A stretch of DNA of 56,043 bases from Candidatus Kuenenia stuttgartensis (GTDB lineage Bacteria; Planctomycetota; Planctomycetia; Pirellulales; UBA1268): positions 1 to 56,043 of the forward strand of contig CAMBFA010000006.1 in NCBI GenBank assembly GCA_945865325.1. Direction: 5' to 3'. Numbering within the stretch: the first letter of the stretch is position 1; the number at the start of each line of letters is the position of its first letter. Position numbers and translations under genes: made by a program. The notes beneath the pieces were generated by a model that was not told the origin of the DNA, searched no databases, and was given only the letters and a program-made list of their open reading frames with translations. Of the stretch, positions 43,669-52,572 are shown one piece after another.

Positions 43669-44754
43669 TCACAGAGCCGCGACGACGAGATCCCCCACCT
43701 CCCGCGTGCCATGCCCCATCCGGCCGGCCGCCTGGCTCGACATCTTGGTGCCGGTGACTTGGGCCACCGCCTGATCGATCCGCGCCGCGGCACGCGGGTG
43801 GCCGTTGTGCTCGAGGAGCATTGCCATGGCGTTGATCGCGGCGATCGGATTGATCTTGTTGGTGCCGGTGTACTTCGGGGCGCTTCCCCCCATCGGTTCG
43901 AACATGCTCACACCGCGTTTCCCGGCCGCCGAGACGTCGGGATTGAGGTTGGCGCCGGCCGCCACGCCCATGCCCCCCTGGATGATGCCGCCGAGGTCGG
44001 TGATGATGTCACCGAACATGTTGGTGGTGACGATCACGTCGTAGGCGTCGGGGTTCTTCACCATCCACATGCAGCAGGCGTCGACGTGGTTGTAGTCGGT
44101 TTTCACGTCGGGGTAGTCCTTCGCTACCTCCTGGAACGTCCGCCACCACAGGTCGTGGCCGTAGGTGAGGACGTTCGTCTTGGCGACGAGCGTGAGGGTC
44201 TTCTTGGGGCTGTTGCGCTGGCGGGTGAAGTCAAAGGCCCAGCGGATGCAGCGCTCGCAGCCCTTCCGCGTGTAGACGGCCGACTGCGTCGCCACCTCGT
44301 CAGGCGTCCCTTTCTTCAGATAGCCACCGACACCACAGTAGAGATCCTCCGTATTCTCGCGGACGACGACGAAGTCGATGTCCGCCGGCCCGCGCCCCGC
44401 CAACGGCGTTTCCACGCCGGGGAGAAGCTTCACCGGTCGGAGATTGATGTATTGATCGAGCTTGAAACGGAGCTCAAGAAGGAGCCCTTTCTCGAGGATG
44501 CCAGGGCTGACGCCCGGGTGTCCGATGGCGCCGAGGAAAATCGCATCCTTGCCGCGGAGGAGGTCGAGGCCCCCGTCGGGGATGATTTCGCCGGTTCGGA
44601 GGTAGCGATCCCCACCCCAGTCGAGCATCTCGATGTCGTACGAGATCCCTTCCTGCGCAGCCACGGCGGCGAGCACCTTGATCGCCTCGGCGGTGACTTC
44701 AGGGCCGGTGCCGTCTCCGGGGATCGCTGCGATCGACAGGGTGCTGGAAGCCAT
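43669..44754 (-). CDS. Isocitrate/isopropylmalate dehydrogenase family protein (LeuB- or tartrate dehydrogenase-like)
   Basis: A 361-aa protein starting at MASSTLSIAAIPGDGTGPEV, the family N-terminus. The substrate loop is LDQYINLRPVKLLPGVETP, then VVVRENTEDLYCGVGGYL, the Lys region TLVAKTNVLTYG, and the metal site VTTNMFGDIITDLGGI, with SMFEPMGGSAPKYTG for NAD binding. Classical LeuB has REL rather than REN in the second motif, so tartrate dehydrogenase-like or isopropylmalate dehydrogenase activity are both possible. No leu genes are nearby. It converges with the Gfo/Idh gene, 18 nt between stops. Confidence 0.88.
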   Translation of the reverse strand: MASSTLSIAAIPGDGTGPEVTAEAIKVLAAVAAQEGISYDIEMLDWGGDRYLRTGEIIPDGGLDLLRGKDAIFLGAIGHPGVSPGILEKGLLLELRFKLDQYINLRPVKLLPGVETPLAGRGPADIDFVVVRENTEDLYCGVGGYLKKGTPDEVATQSAVYTRKGCERCIRWAFDFTRQRNSPKKTLTLVAKTNVLTYGHDLWWRTFQEVAKDYPDVKTDYNHVDACCMWMVKNPDAYDVIVTTNMFGDIITDLGGIIQGGMGVAAGANLNPDVSAAGKRGVSMFEPMGGSAPKYTGTNKINPIAAINAMAMLLEHNGHPRAAARIDQAVAQVTGTKMSSQAAGRMGHGTREVGDLVVAAL

Positions 44755-44963
44755 GGAGGGGATCGACTCCGAAGGAAGGACAGGGCGGGGGAAAAACAAA
44801 AACCTTGGAACGAATCTGTGTTGACCGCGGCGCTCGGCAGCGGCGGGGAAGTCCGCCCGGGCTTTCCGCCGGCTCCGGCGCGGGGCCAGCGGCCTCCGGC
44901 TGGGGGCGTTGGCGACACCGACCGGGGCGCGGGGGTGAGGGGCGTCGCCGCGGGGGGGAAGGG

Positions 44964-45272
44964 TTAGTTGTTGCTGAAGTCGAAATGCTTGCCCGTCTTG
45001 AATCCGAGGGGGTTCTTCACGAACCGCTGCCGGCAGGCGTCGCAGAGGTCGAAGCGCAACGACCGCGTGCCGTCGTCGAAAGGGAGATCGTCGTCCCCCA
45101 TGCGCTCAAGGATCTCGTGCATCGCGTCGAGGTGATCGGCCTCATCGGTCAAGCCCGTGGGGGAAGACGGGAGATCCTCGACTGCCGGAAAGACCTCGAT
45201 CTTCACGACGTGCCGGACGTCGTTTTGGGAGTGGATGGGGCGTTTGCAGGCGTCGCAGGAGTAGTGGAGCAT
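44964..45272 (-). CDS. Small zinc-ribbon-like protein
   Basis: A 102-aa protein with two CxxC knuckles at the ends: YSCDACKRPIH near residue 6 and FDLCDACRQRFVKNPLG near residue 77. An acidic middle has HLDAMHEILERMGDDD. The spacing suggests that one zinc joins the N- and C-terminal ends. I know of no function. It stands alone, with the HNH gene divergent 216 nt away. Neither flanking gap shows a further gene. Confidence 0.75.
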   Translation of the reverse strand: MLHYSCDACKRPIHSQNDVRHVVKIEVFPAVEDLPSSPTGLTDEADHLDAMHEILERMGDDDLPFDDGTRSLRFDLCDACRQRFVKNPLGFKTGKHFDFSNN

Positions 45273-45488
45273 CGTGCGTTCTCGGGGTGAGCAGTCTTCC
45301 GGTGGCGCCCGGCGGCCCTAGGAAAGAGTCTGCCCGCAATCTCCCTCGAAGGCAAGGGACTTGCAGGCCACCGACGGCGGTTCCCCAGGACCGGTGCGGC
45401 CCGCCGCTGGTGGGCAATGCGACACTTTTTTTCCGGCCTGCTAGACTTTCTCCGTCTCGCAATTTTCCCACGATCCGTCAGGATTCCG

Positions 45489-46172
45489 ATGTACGGGATG
45501 GCGAACACCGCGCAGCCGGTCTCGGGCGCCTCCTTCGGGGCGTCCGCGCTTGCTCCGTCGTCGCTGGCCTTGAGCGTCCTCGTGCTCAACCGCTCTTTCG
45601 TGGCCGTCCATGTCACGAACGTCCGCCGGGCGATCACGCTCCTCTTCCGGCAACTCGCCGAGGTGGTCCATGTCGAGGAGGGGCGGTTTGCAGCCCATTC
45701 ACTCGAGTCGTGGCGGGAGTTGTCGCAGCTCCGCTCGGCTTTTAAGGGAGCGGACGAGGATTGGGTGCGGGGGGTCGGTTTCGACCTCCAAGCGCCGCGG
45801 GTGATCCGCCTCACCGATTGTGACCGCGGTCCGCGGCAGGGCTTGCGGTTCAACCGCCGCAACGTCTTCGCCCGCGATGGCAACCAGTGCCAATACTGTG
45901 GCCGGGGCTTTCCGACCAGCGAACTGTCGCTCGATCATGTTGTCCCGCGGAGCCGTGGCGGGATCACCAGTTGGGAGAACATCGTCTGCGCGTGCGTGGC
46001 CTGCAATGTGCGGAAGGGGGGACGAACGCCCCACGAGGCGCGGATGCAACTGATCCGCCAGCCGGTGAAGCCGCGCCGCAGCCCCCTCCTCTCAATCAAG
46101 CTCGGCAACCCGAAGTACGAGAGTTGGCGGAGCTTCGTCGACAGTGCCTACTGGACGGTCGACCTGCGGTGA
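45489..46172 (+). CDS. HNH endonuclease family protein
   Basis: A 227-aa protein; AGGA lies just before the ATG at 45489, so the in-frame ATG at 45417 was not used. The C-terminal half is an HNH domain with a zinc ribbon: RDGNQCQYCGRGF, ELSLDHVVPRSRGGITSWEN and CACVACNVRKGGRTP. The N-terminal half (LVLNRSFVAVHVTNVRRAIT) is the usual partner domain in this widespread group. It is probably a chromosomal nuclease rather than a mobile element, since no transposase or intron is nearby. Confidence 0.9.
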   Translation: MYGMANTAQPVSGASFGASALAPSSLALSVLVLNRSFVAVHVTNVRRAITLLFRQLAEVVHVEEGRFAAHSLESWRELSQLRSAFKGADEDWVRGVGFDLQAPRVIRLTDCDRGPRQGLRFNRRNVFARDGNQCQYCGRGFPTSELSLDHVVPRSRGGITSWENIVCACVACNVRKGGRTPHEARMQLIRQPVKPRRSPLLSIKLGNPKYESWRSFVDSAYWTVDLR

Positions 46173-46176
46173 GGCG

Positions 46177-46231
46177 GGCGAGGCTCAAAGGCCCCGCTTG
46201 GACTGAGGCGAGGCTCAAAGGCCCCGCTTGG
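46177..46231 (+). repeat. Direct repeat of 25 bp, period 30
   Basis: GGCGAGGCTCAAAGGCCCCG plus CTTGG occurs at about 46177-46201 and again at 46207-46231, just behind the HNH stop. A nearby partial copy (GCTTGGCCCCGC) follows. No coding role. Confidence 0.85.
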
Positions 46232-46293
46232 CCCCGCCGATGCCTCGCGGCCTGCGGGGCGGTGCGGCGTCAGCCGCTGCCCCGCCCCCCCCC

Positions 46294-46345
46294 ACCTGCG
46301 GACCGGATGGTCCGCACGAATACCTGCGGACCGGATGGTCCGCAC
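46294..46345. repeat. Two copies of a 24-bp unit, each a perfect hairpin
   Basis: The unit ACCTGCGGACCGGATGGTCC (plus GCAC) is at 46294-46317 and 46322-46345. In each, TGCGGACC pairs with GGTCCGCA around GGAT. The second copy abuts the ferredoxin stop codon. It sits between convergent genes and may act as a 3'-end structure for both, or be a small palindromic repeat of the REP kind. Confidence 0.85.
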
Positions 46346-46618
46346 TTAGCACAGCGGGTCTTTCTTTTCCGTGATCACCGGGCACTGCGATGCCATCTCG
46401 GCATTCAGTTCCTTGAAATCCTTCCAGTCGGCCGGGAGGTTGTCTTCGTGGAAAATCGCCTCGACCGGGCACTCGGGCACGCACGCCTCGCAGTCGATGC
46501 ACTCGTCGGGGTGGATGTAGATCATTTTGTCCCCCTCGTAGAAGCACTCGACGGGGCACACTACGACGCAGTCGGTGTATTTGCAGGCGAAACAGGGCTC
46601 GGCGACGACGTGGGTCAT
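46346..46618 (-). CDS. fdxA: 7Fe-type ferredoxin
   Basis: A 90-aa protein. [18 protein letters not shown] gives the first cluster (3Fe-4S type, with an extra Cys between ligands), and [16 protein letters not shown] the second (4Fe-4S, C-x2-C-x2-C-x3-C). The middle, [11 protein letters not shown], and the tail [16 protein letters not shown] match the FdxA group. It is a soluble electron carrier. It is divergent from the sigma-factor gene, 215 nt apart. Confidence 0.93.
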   Translation of the reverse strand: MTHVVAEPCFACKYTDCVVVCPVECFYEGDKMIYIHPDECIDCEACVPECPVEAIFHEDNLPADWKDFKELNAEMASQCPVITEKKDPLC

Positions 46619-46833
46619 GATGGAGTCATCTCCAGGAGATGGAAGTGCGGTGGGAAGGCGGGGCGACTGCGCGGAATGGTAGGTCGAACCACAAACCCTG
46701 TCAACGAAACGAATCGGCTTTTCCTGGTCTGTTCCGTGAGTCGTGACGGACTGCGATTGGAGGGCGGAAACGGCCGCCGTATGATCGGAGGAGGGGTCAG
46801 GCCGGGGCAGGCAGGCCGCCTGGAGGCGTCACC

Positions 46834-47493
46834 GTGAGCGGACCGGGTGCCAACCGAGCGACCAGCGGGCCAGGGAGCCCCGACGATGCCGCGCTTGTGG
46901 AGGACTGCCTGCGGGGGGCTCCGCACGCCTGGGATCGCTTCGTCGAGCGGTTCGCGGGGCTTTTTCATCATGTCGTCGACCGCACCTGCAGCCAGCGCCG
47001 ACTGGCACTTTCCGCGGCCGACCGGGACGACGTGATCGCCGAGATTCTCGTCGAGGTCCTGAAAGAGAACGCGGCGGTGCTCCGCGGTTTCGCCGGCCGT
47101 TCGAGCCTTGCCACCTACCTTGCCGTCATCGCCCGACGGACGGCGGTGCGGATGCTCTCCCACGCCGATGCCAACGTCGTCCGGGTCGAGCTCCCGAAAA
47201 CCGGCGAGCCGGCGGCCGACCGGCATGCCGAGCATCGCCGCGCCGATCGTGAGGAGATCGAGGGGCTGATGGGGTGCCTGGAGGCCGACGAGGCGCGGCT
47301 CATCCGCCTCCACCATCTCGAGGCCCGCAGCTACGGTGAAATCAGCCGGTTGACAGGGCTCCCGCTGGGATCGATCGGGCCAGCGCTGTCGCGGGCCCGT
47401 CAGAAGATGCGCGAGGCGGGGCAGCCGCTCCCCCCCGGGCAGCCCTCGGCTCCACCCCCGGCCACAGCGCTCGGCCCCCGGGCCGCCGGCTGA
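46834..47493 (+). CDS. RNA polymerase sigma factor, sigma-70/ECF type
   Basis: A 219-aa protein with a GTG start preceded by GGAGG at 7 nt. Region 2 lies at about residues 20-100: WDRFVERFAGLFHHVVDRTC, DDVIAEILVEVLKENAAVL and RSSLATYLAVIARRTAVRML. Region 4 is at about 135-195: LEADEARLIRLHHLEARSYG, EISRLTGLPLGSIGPALSRA. The tail is proline-rich. No anti-sigma gene is adjacent; the next gene converges, so regulation is not visible here. Confidence 0.9.
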   Translation: MSGPGANRATSGPGSPDDAALVEDCLRGAPHAWDRFVERFAGLFHHVVDRTCSQRRLALSAADRDDVIAEILVEVLKENAAVLRGFAGRSSLATYLAVIARRTAVRMLSHADANVVRVELPKTGEPAADRHAEHRRADREEIEGLMGCLEADEARLIRLHHLEARSYGEISRLTGLPLGSIGPALSRARQKMREAGQPLPPGQPSAPPPATALGPRAAG

Positions 47494-47508
47494 ACCGCTC
47501 GGCCGCCA

Positions 47509-48528
47509 TCAGCCGGCATAGGGCCGGGGGGGCGAAGAGAAGCCCGCCGGCGGAGAGGGCGCTGGCGGCAGGAGAGGTGCTGGCGCGACTGGCGGCGCCG
47601 GCGCGGTTGCACCGGCGGCCGGACCACTGATCACCACCGCCGGGTCGGCCAGATCGATCGGCTGGAAGCCCTCGTAGGAGGGCATCTGCCAGAGCTGCCC
47701 CGGATCGGCGGGGGCCATGTTGGTGGTGATCGACGTCAGTTCGAGTTGGAACTCCACGCCCGACGCCGGCCAGGAGACCTCGACGAGCCGGGGGAGCGCG
47801 GCGCCGCTGGGGGGATCAACGCGGTGCCTCGAGGTCCGCACGCTCGCCAGCCGTTCGCCGGTCGGCGTGAAGAGGTGCTGCTCGAGCACGAGCCCCGTGG
47901 TGCCGTCGAGGATGGTCGACTTGCGCATCGCCCCGTCCGGCCCCGCCATCGTGGTGCGGATTTCGATTCGGCCGTCGGTCAGGGGCACGGGTCCTTCGTG
48001 CTGGTCCTCGGGCCGGAAGGTAACCAGACCAAGCAGTTCGGGCATCCAGTCGGCGCGGAGCGGGATCAACTTGCGGGCGGCCGATTTGGCGTAGTCTTCA
48101 TGGCGGCAGTAGAGCGTTACGGGCGGTTCGTGGCGGCGGATCCACAGCCAAAACAGCTCGTCATTGCTGCCGATGTCGAGCTCCCCGCCGGTGATCGCCG
48201 TCTGGGCACGAAGCCGGAAGCGCCGCGGCGGCTCGCAGGCCACCTGCGCCGAGAGCCGCGGGACTCCGGGGACCGAGAGGACCGCCTGGGGGGCCATCAG
48301 GCTGCGCACGCGGCGCGTGTTGTCGTGGACCGTGCCGATCACTTGCTCGAGGGTCGGCTGCTCCGGCAGGGCCCGCGGCAGCGGCATGACCCCGACCTGA
48401 TACCCGCGGAGGGCGTTGGGACAGGTCGCGCCGGTGGAGGCGAGCGCGACGACGACGAGGGCCAACAAACAGCCCCGCGATCCGGCCTGCCGCGGCGTCG
48501 TGGTCGATCGTCGACGGGGGGGGCTCAT
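47509..48528 (-). CDS. LolA/LolB-like envelope protein
   Basis: A 339-aa protein starting in an ATGA overlap with the upstream stop. The signal is GCLLALVVVALASTGATCPN; the Cys may be lipidated, but Thr at -1 is unusual. The body is a beta-rich fold (RFRLRAQTAITGGELDIGSN, ELFWLWIRRHEPPVTLYC, HLFTPTGERLASVRTSRHR), similar in layout to LolA-type lipid-binding barrels. The tail is proline/alanine-rich. The function may be outer-membrane lipoprotein handling, which is inference. Confidence 0.65.
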   Translation of the reverse strand: MSPPRRRSTTTPRQAGSRGCLLALVVVALASTGATCPNALRGYQVGVMPLPRALPEQPTLEQVIGTVHDNTRRVRSLMAPQAVLSVPGVPRLSAQVACEPPRRFRLRAQTAITGGELDIGSNDELFWLWIRRHEPPVTLYCRHEDYAKSAARKLIPLRADWMPELLGLVTFRPEDQHEGPVPLTDGRIEIRTTMAGPDGAMRKSTILDGTTGLVLEQHLFTPTGERLASVRTSRHRVDPPSGAALPRLVEVSWPASGVEFQLELTSITTNMAPADPGQLWQMPSYEGFQPIDLADPAVVISGPAAGATAPAPPVAPAPLLPPAPSPPAGFSSPPRPYAG

Positions 48529-49040
48529 GCGGCGTCTCCCGACCAGAGGAGCGCAGCGAGCCTGGCTTCGACAGCGGCGGCCGTGGCAGGCTCCGGCGGG
48601 GCGACCTGCACAAGGTATTCGCAGTCGCGCTTCCGGCACGCCAGCCGGAGCGGCTCGGCCCCGATCGGCGGAGGCCCTGCGGAGGTGGCGGAAGCGTGGG
48701 TGGGCTGGTCAACGAAACGGAGCACGCGGCGACGGACGAGCTGGAGGGCGAGGAGATACCGCAGCGGGGCCTCGGGCTGATGCCCCTGGAGTTGCTCGAT
48801 GATGTCGAGGAGGACGTCGTTCGGCGCGAGCACGGCGCCGGTCGCGTCGGGCTTTGGGAAGGTCGATCGCCACCGCGCCACCGACTTTTCCGCTGCGCCG
48901 GTCCACGCCGTCGCGAGGGTGTCGGTGCGCACCAGTCCCTCGGGGGAGCGCACGAGGGTCGAGATGATGGCATCCCCCGGCTGGAAGGGCTGGCCGGTGC
49001 GGCTGCACTGCGCCTGCGGGCGGTGGATTTTCGGTTCCAT
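48525..49040 (-). CDS. Conserved hypothetical protein with N-terminal Cys motif
   Basis: A 171-aa soluble protein starting at MEPKIHRPQ. The N-terminus has AQCSRTGQPFQPGDAIISTL, a Cys/Gly turn like a zinc-knuckle, followed by RTDTLATAWTGAAEKSVARW. Helical stretches LLDIIEQLQGHQPEAPLRYL and ALQLVRRRVLRFVDQP follow, and a later Cys pair sits in LACRKRDCEYLVQV. No family name is known to me. It is translationally coupled to the LolA-like gene, so the two probably act in the same envelope process. The 200 nt upstream hold no gene that I can see. Confidence 0.6.
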   Translation of the reverse strand: MEPKIHRPQAQCSRTGQPFQPGDAIISTLVRSPEGLVRTDTLATAWTGAAEKSVARWRSTFPKPDATGAVLAPNDVLLDIIEQLQGHQPEAPLRYLLALQLVRRRVLRFVDQPTHASATSAGPPPIGAEPLRLACRKRDCEYLVQVAPPEPATAAAVEARLAALLWSGDAA

Positions 49041-49240
49041 CGGAGACCGGGGGCGGGGTGTGGCAAAACGATGCCGGGATGTCGGGCGAACACCGACTTG
49101 TAGGGACCGCCGCCGCCGGGGACAACCGCAGCCCGGCTGCGGCGCGGCTCGCGCCACCCCCCGCCCCCGCCGCTTTCCCAGGCCACCCCCCCTGCCGGCG
49201 CGGTGGCAGGGGGCACCGGCGCGCGGCTCCGCGGACGTCG

Positions 49241-50167
49241 TCAGGACCTGTCAACGAGCCGCGCGGCCACGTCAACGATCCCCCCCTCGTCGTGGCTCGA
49301 GACGACGAGATCGGCGGCGGCCTGGACTTCCGGCCTGGCGTTGCCCATCGCGATTCCCAGGCCGGCGGCCCGGATCATCGGCAGGTCGTTGACGTCGTCG
49401 CCGACGGCGCAGATCTGGGAGGCGGGGATGCCGGCCGCCGCGGCGATCGCCGCCACCCCACTCCACTTCGTGACCGCCGCCGGGGCGATCTCGCACATCC
49501 AGTCGCGGTACCGCGGACTGCGGATGACATGGAGCGAAAGCAGCCCTGGGCTTGCCGCGCCGAGCTCAGCCTCGAGGTCGTGCATCGTGTCGCGATCCCC
49601 CATCGTGAACGCGGCGAATACCCCCGCTGGCGGCCGCTGGTGGAGAGCCGGATCGATGCGGGCGAGATGACGATTGCGGGCGAGATATTCGGCGACGCCC
49701 CGCGGTGGCTCCGCCCCCTCCCCGCCGGGGAGGCGCCGGCAGTGGAAGTCGAAGCCCTCGGCGTAGCTGTCGGTGTAGAGGATCGGCTCGAGCCCGCGGG
49801 CCTCGATCCGCGCGAGCACCGCGGCCAACGCCCCCGGATCGAACGTCGCCCGGAAGAGCGTGGCGTGATCGCCCGTCCGCTTCACCAGCGCCCCCGACGC
49901 GGTCACCAGCGCCCCCTCGACCCCCAGCCGGGCCGCCACCGGGAGAGCGTCGCGGTAGCGCCGACCGGTGGCCAGGAGCACGGCGATGCCGGCTGCGCGG
50001 ACGCGGGCAACGGCCGCGACCGTGGCATCCTCGATCTCGTGGCGGCTGTTGCTCACCGTCCCGTCGATGTCGAGGACGAGAAGCCGGATCGGCCCGGCGG
50101 CCTCCGCGCCCCGATCAGGGGTATCATCGGGGGTAGGCTCGTCCGCGGGTGTTGCCGGGGCGTGCAT
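49241..50167 (-). CDS. HAD superfamily hydrolase, Cof type
   Basis: A 308-aa protein; AGGAAGGA lies upstream of the ATG at 50167, favouring it over a GTG at 50188. The nucleophile motif is LLVLDIDGTVSNS, motif II is VLLATGRRYRDAL, and motifs III/IV are VTKWSGVAAIAA and ICAVGDDVNDLPMIRAAGLG. The cap domain lies between, as in Cof phosphatases. It probably dephosphorylates a sugar or nucleotide phosphate; the substrate cannot be told. It is divergent from the small Rieske gene, with only 32 nt between starts. Confidence 0.9.
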   Translation of the reverse strand: MHAPATPADEPTPDDTPDRGAEAAGPIRLLVLDIDGTVSNSRHEIEDATVAAVARVRAAGIAVLLATGRRYRDALPVAARLGVEGALVTASGALVKRTGDHATLFRATFDPGALAAVLARIEARGLEPILYTDSYAEGFDFHCRRLPGGEGAEPPRGVAEYLARNRHLARIDPALHQRPPAGVFAAFTMGDRDTMHDLEAELGAASPGLLSLHVIRSPRYRDWMCEIAPAAVTKWSGVAAIAAAAGIPASQICAVGDDVNDLPMIRAAGLGIAMGNARPEVQAAADLVVSSHDEGGIVDVAARLVDRS

Positions 50168-50199
50168 CACGGTGTTCCTTCCTGTCACAAGGTCGAAGC

Positions 50200-50541
50200 A
50201 TGTCCGAAGTTCCGTTTACGCCCGTCGCAAGGGTGGGCGACATTCCTGCCGGTGAAGGGCGCACCTACGAGGTCGGTGGACGCCTCGTAGCGGTGTTTTA
50301 CGATGGTACGTCCTACCAGGCGATCGACGATCTCTGCCCCCACATGGGAGCCTCGCTCGGCAGCGGGCCACTCCGCGACGGGGAGGTCACCTGCCCCTGG
50401 CACGCCTGGCGATTCCGGTTGTGCGATGGTGCGTGGTGCGACAATCCGCGGCTCAAGGTCGACGTCTTCGAGGTCCGCGTTGTCGGCGACGCGATCGAGG
50501 TTCGCGTCACTCCGCCGCGGCCGCTGACCACGTCGCGCTGA
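50200..50541 (+). CDS. Small soluble Rieske ferredoxin (NirD-like)
   Basis: A 113-aa protein. The cluster motifs are LCPHMGASLGSG and VTCPWHAWRFRLCDG, the Cys-x-His and Cys-x2-His pairs of a Rieske 2Fe-2S centre. There is no membrane anchor, so it is a cytoplasmic electron carrier of the NirD/dioxygenase-ferredoxin type. No nitrite reductase or oxygenase gene lies beside it. It converges with the UPF0173 gene. Confidence 0.9.
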   Translation: MSEVPFTPVARVGDIPAGEGRTYEVGGRLVAVFYDGTSYQAIDDLCPHMGASLGSGPLRDGEVTCPWHAWRFRLCDGAWCDNPRLKVDVFEVRVVGDAIEVRVTPPRPLTTSR

Positions 50542-50593
50542 TTGGCCGGTCGCGAGGGTTTGTCAACGGGCGAGGGGTCGCCCAGTCGATCCT

Positions 50594-51319
50594 TCAGACC
50601 CCGTTGGGGTCGACGACGACGTCGATGCGGATCCGTTCGCCGGGGCGGAGCACGCGGGCATCGGTGCCGGTGGTCTCGCCGATGCGCCGGGCCCAGGCTG
50701 CCGCGTCCTGCCGGATCGGGGGCCAAGTGTCGTAGTGGGTCGGCAGCGCGACCTGCGGAGCGAGGAGCCTGATCGCCTCGATGGCATCGTCGGGGCCCAT
50801 CGTGAACAGGTCGCCGATCGGCACGACGGCAACATCGAGGCCGCGTCCCTGGCCATCCCGCCTCCCGATCCGCTCCATGTCGGTAAACAGGGCCGTGTCG
50901 CCGGCAAAGTACGCCCGCACCCCACCGACATCGAGGAGCCACCCGGCCGCCGTCCCCCCGTAGCTTCCATCAGGGAGGCTCGAGGAGTGATGGGCCAATT
51001 CCATCTTCGCCGTGCCGCCGGGGACGGTCGTCCGCCCGCCGAGATTCATCGGCCGGACATTCTCGATTCCCTGCCCCCCGAGCCACTGGGCGATCTCCCA
51101 GTTGCAGTAGACCGGAGCCCCGGTCCGCCGCGCGATCGGGATGAGATCGCCGACATGATCGGCGTGGCCGTGCGTCACGAGGATCGCATCGCAGGCGACC
51201 TCCGCCCCCTTCATGCAGGCCGTTGGGGATTCGTCGAAGAACGGGTCGATGAGGAGGACGCCGTGGCCGGTGTCTACGAGCCAGGTGGCATGTCCGATCC
51301 AAGTCAGCGTGATCGCCAT
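50594..51319 (-). CDS. UPF0173-type metal-dependent hydrolase
   Basis: A 241-aa protein starting at MAITLTWIGHATWLVDTG. The metallo-beta-lactamase motifs are ILVTHGHADHVGDL, ELAHHSSSLPDGSYGG, AYFAGDTALFTDM and LPTHYDTWPPIRQ, in the order of the UPF0173 (YtkL-like) group. It binds two metal ions; the substrate is unknown. It starts 62 nt after the PGI-like gene stop on the same strand and may be co-transcribed. Confidence 0.92.
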   Translation of the reverse strand: MAITLTWIGHATWLVDTGHGVLLIDPFFDESPTACMKGAEVACDAILVTHGHADHVGDLIPIARRTGAPVYCNWEIAQWLGGQGIENVRPMNLGGRTTVPGGTAKMELAHHSSSLPDGSYGGTAAGWLLDVGGVRAYFAGDTALFTDMERIGRRDGQGRGLDVAVVPIGDLFTMGPDDAIEAIRLLAPQVALPTHYDTWPPIRQDAAAWARRIGETTGTDARVLRPGERIRIDVVVDPNGV

Positions 51320-51381
51320 CGTGTCCTGCTCCGGAGGGTGGCGGGATGATACCACCAGGCGCCGGCGAGCGCCGCGGGACT

Positions 51382-52572
51382 TCAGTCGAGGCCCGACTCG
51401 ACCGCCGCGGCGAGGCGGAGCCCCTCGAGCAATTGACCGAGGGTGTGCTCGTCACACCGCGGGAGAAGGAGTTGGTCGGCGGAGGTCGTCGCACTCGGCC
51501 GGCGGCGGGGAAGATCGGCCGTGCCGCCAGAAGAGATCGTCGCAAACGGGGCCCGACGGCAGGCCGCGACGCGGATCGGGGTGGTGAACCATGCCTCGAC
51601 CACCGCCGGGGGGGCGTGGGGATGTGGCGGAGCCGCCCGGGCCGACTGCCACTCGACGAGCCCCCGCCACCGGGGCGGAGGGAGGAGGCGGCGTCGCGGC
51701 GCCCCTGCGAGGGTGTTCGGGGCGGCGGCGAGCCAGCGCCCGACGATCGCCAGGGAGACGACCGGATTGACCGCGGCGGGGGCCTCACGGAACCGCCGGG
51801 CCATGGCAGCGGCCCCTTCGAGGAGCCGGACGACGTCGATGCCGGCGATCGCCGCCGGGAGGAGCGAGGCCGCGGTGAATACCCCAACGCATTCCTGCGC
51901 TGACGGCGGGCAGATCGGCGCGTCGTCCGACACGGCCGGGACGGAGACGGCGCTCGGAGGATCGACCGCCGCGGCCACCACCAGCGCCGGGCCCGCGCCT
52001 GGCCGCGCGGTCGAATCGGGCGTCGCCGCGAACAGCCCGACGCAGTTCTGGGTGAAGGCTTCGCGGCATGGCCCAGCCTGGACCACGCCCCACGCGTCGA
52101 GGAGCCTGTCGCCGGTCTGTGGCCCGAGGGCGTCGAGGATGCCCTGGACGGTGTCGTCATCGTCGTCGGGGCCGAGCGTCCAGATCCGCGGTCGTCCGCC
52201 GCGCTCATGGCGGGGAAGATCGTCGTGGCGTGGGTGGCAGCAGGTACTCACCAGCAGGTCGACCAAGGCCCGGTCGGCCCGGTCGCCGATGACGATGACG
52301 CGATCGACCGACTCCCGGATCTGCCGGGCGGCAGCGAGGATCGCAAACAGGGCGCTGTCGCGCCGGTGGGCCTGGGTCCGGATCGTGCCGTAGGCCTCGA
52401 GCATCCCTTCGGTCTCCGTCCCGCAGGCGGAGGCCACGGCGCCGCGGACCTCCTCCGCCCGGTCGAGCCACGCCTGCCAACGCGGATCGGTGCGGCCAGC
52501 GGCCGACAGCACACCGGGGGGAGGATCGTGCTCGATCGGATCAGTCGGCGGCCGGGGACGGAGAACACTCAT
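51382..52572 (-). CDS. Degenerate glucose-6-phosphate isomerase-like protein
   Basis: A 396-aa protein. The SIS-type Rossmann half is at SVDRVIVIGDRADRALVDLL, where active isomerases have a glycine-rich IGIGGS loop. FTAASLLPAAIAGIDVVRLL plus EGAAAMARRF matches the helix after the PGI signature, and EHTLGQLLEGLRLAAAVESG matches the C-terminal helix. The expected phosphate-binding SKTGTT-type loop and the final NPFDQPGVE stretch are missing. I read it as a shortened, probably non-catalytic PGI paralogue. This is a motif-level judgement. Confidence 0.6.
   Translation of the reverse strand: MSVLRPRPPTDPIEHDPPPGVLSAAGRTDPRWQAWLDRAEEVRGAVASACGTETEGMLEAYGTIRTQAHRRDSALFAILAAARQIRESVDRVIVIGDRADRALVDLLVSTCCHPRHDDLPRHERGGRPRIWTLGPDDDDDTVQGILDALGPQTGDRLLDAWGVVQAGPCREAFTQNCVGLFAATPDSTARPGAGPALVVAAAVDPPSAVSVPAVSDDAPICPPSAQECVGVFTAASLLPAAIAGIDVVRLLEGAAAMARRFREAPAAVNPVVSLAIVGRWLAAAPNTLAGAPRRRLLPPPRWRGLVEWQSARAAPPHPHAPPAVVEAWFTTPIRVAACRRAPFATISSGGTADLPRRRPSATTSADQLLLPRCDEHTLGQLLEGLRLAAAVESGLD

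Noticed and set aside
45489-46172. Group II intron or mobile HNH element
   Set aside because: There is no reverse transcriptase, intron structure, transposase or inverted ends; the protein matches the common chromosomal HNH group.
46177-46345. CRISPR array
   Set aside because: Each repeat has only two copies with no regular spacers of 30-40 nt, and no cas gene is in the window.
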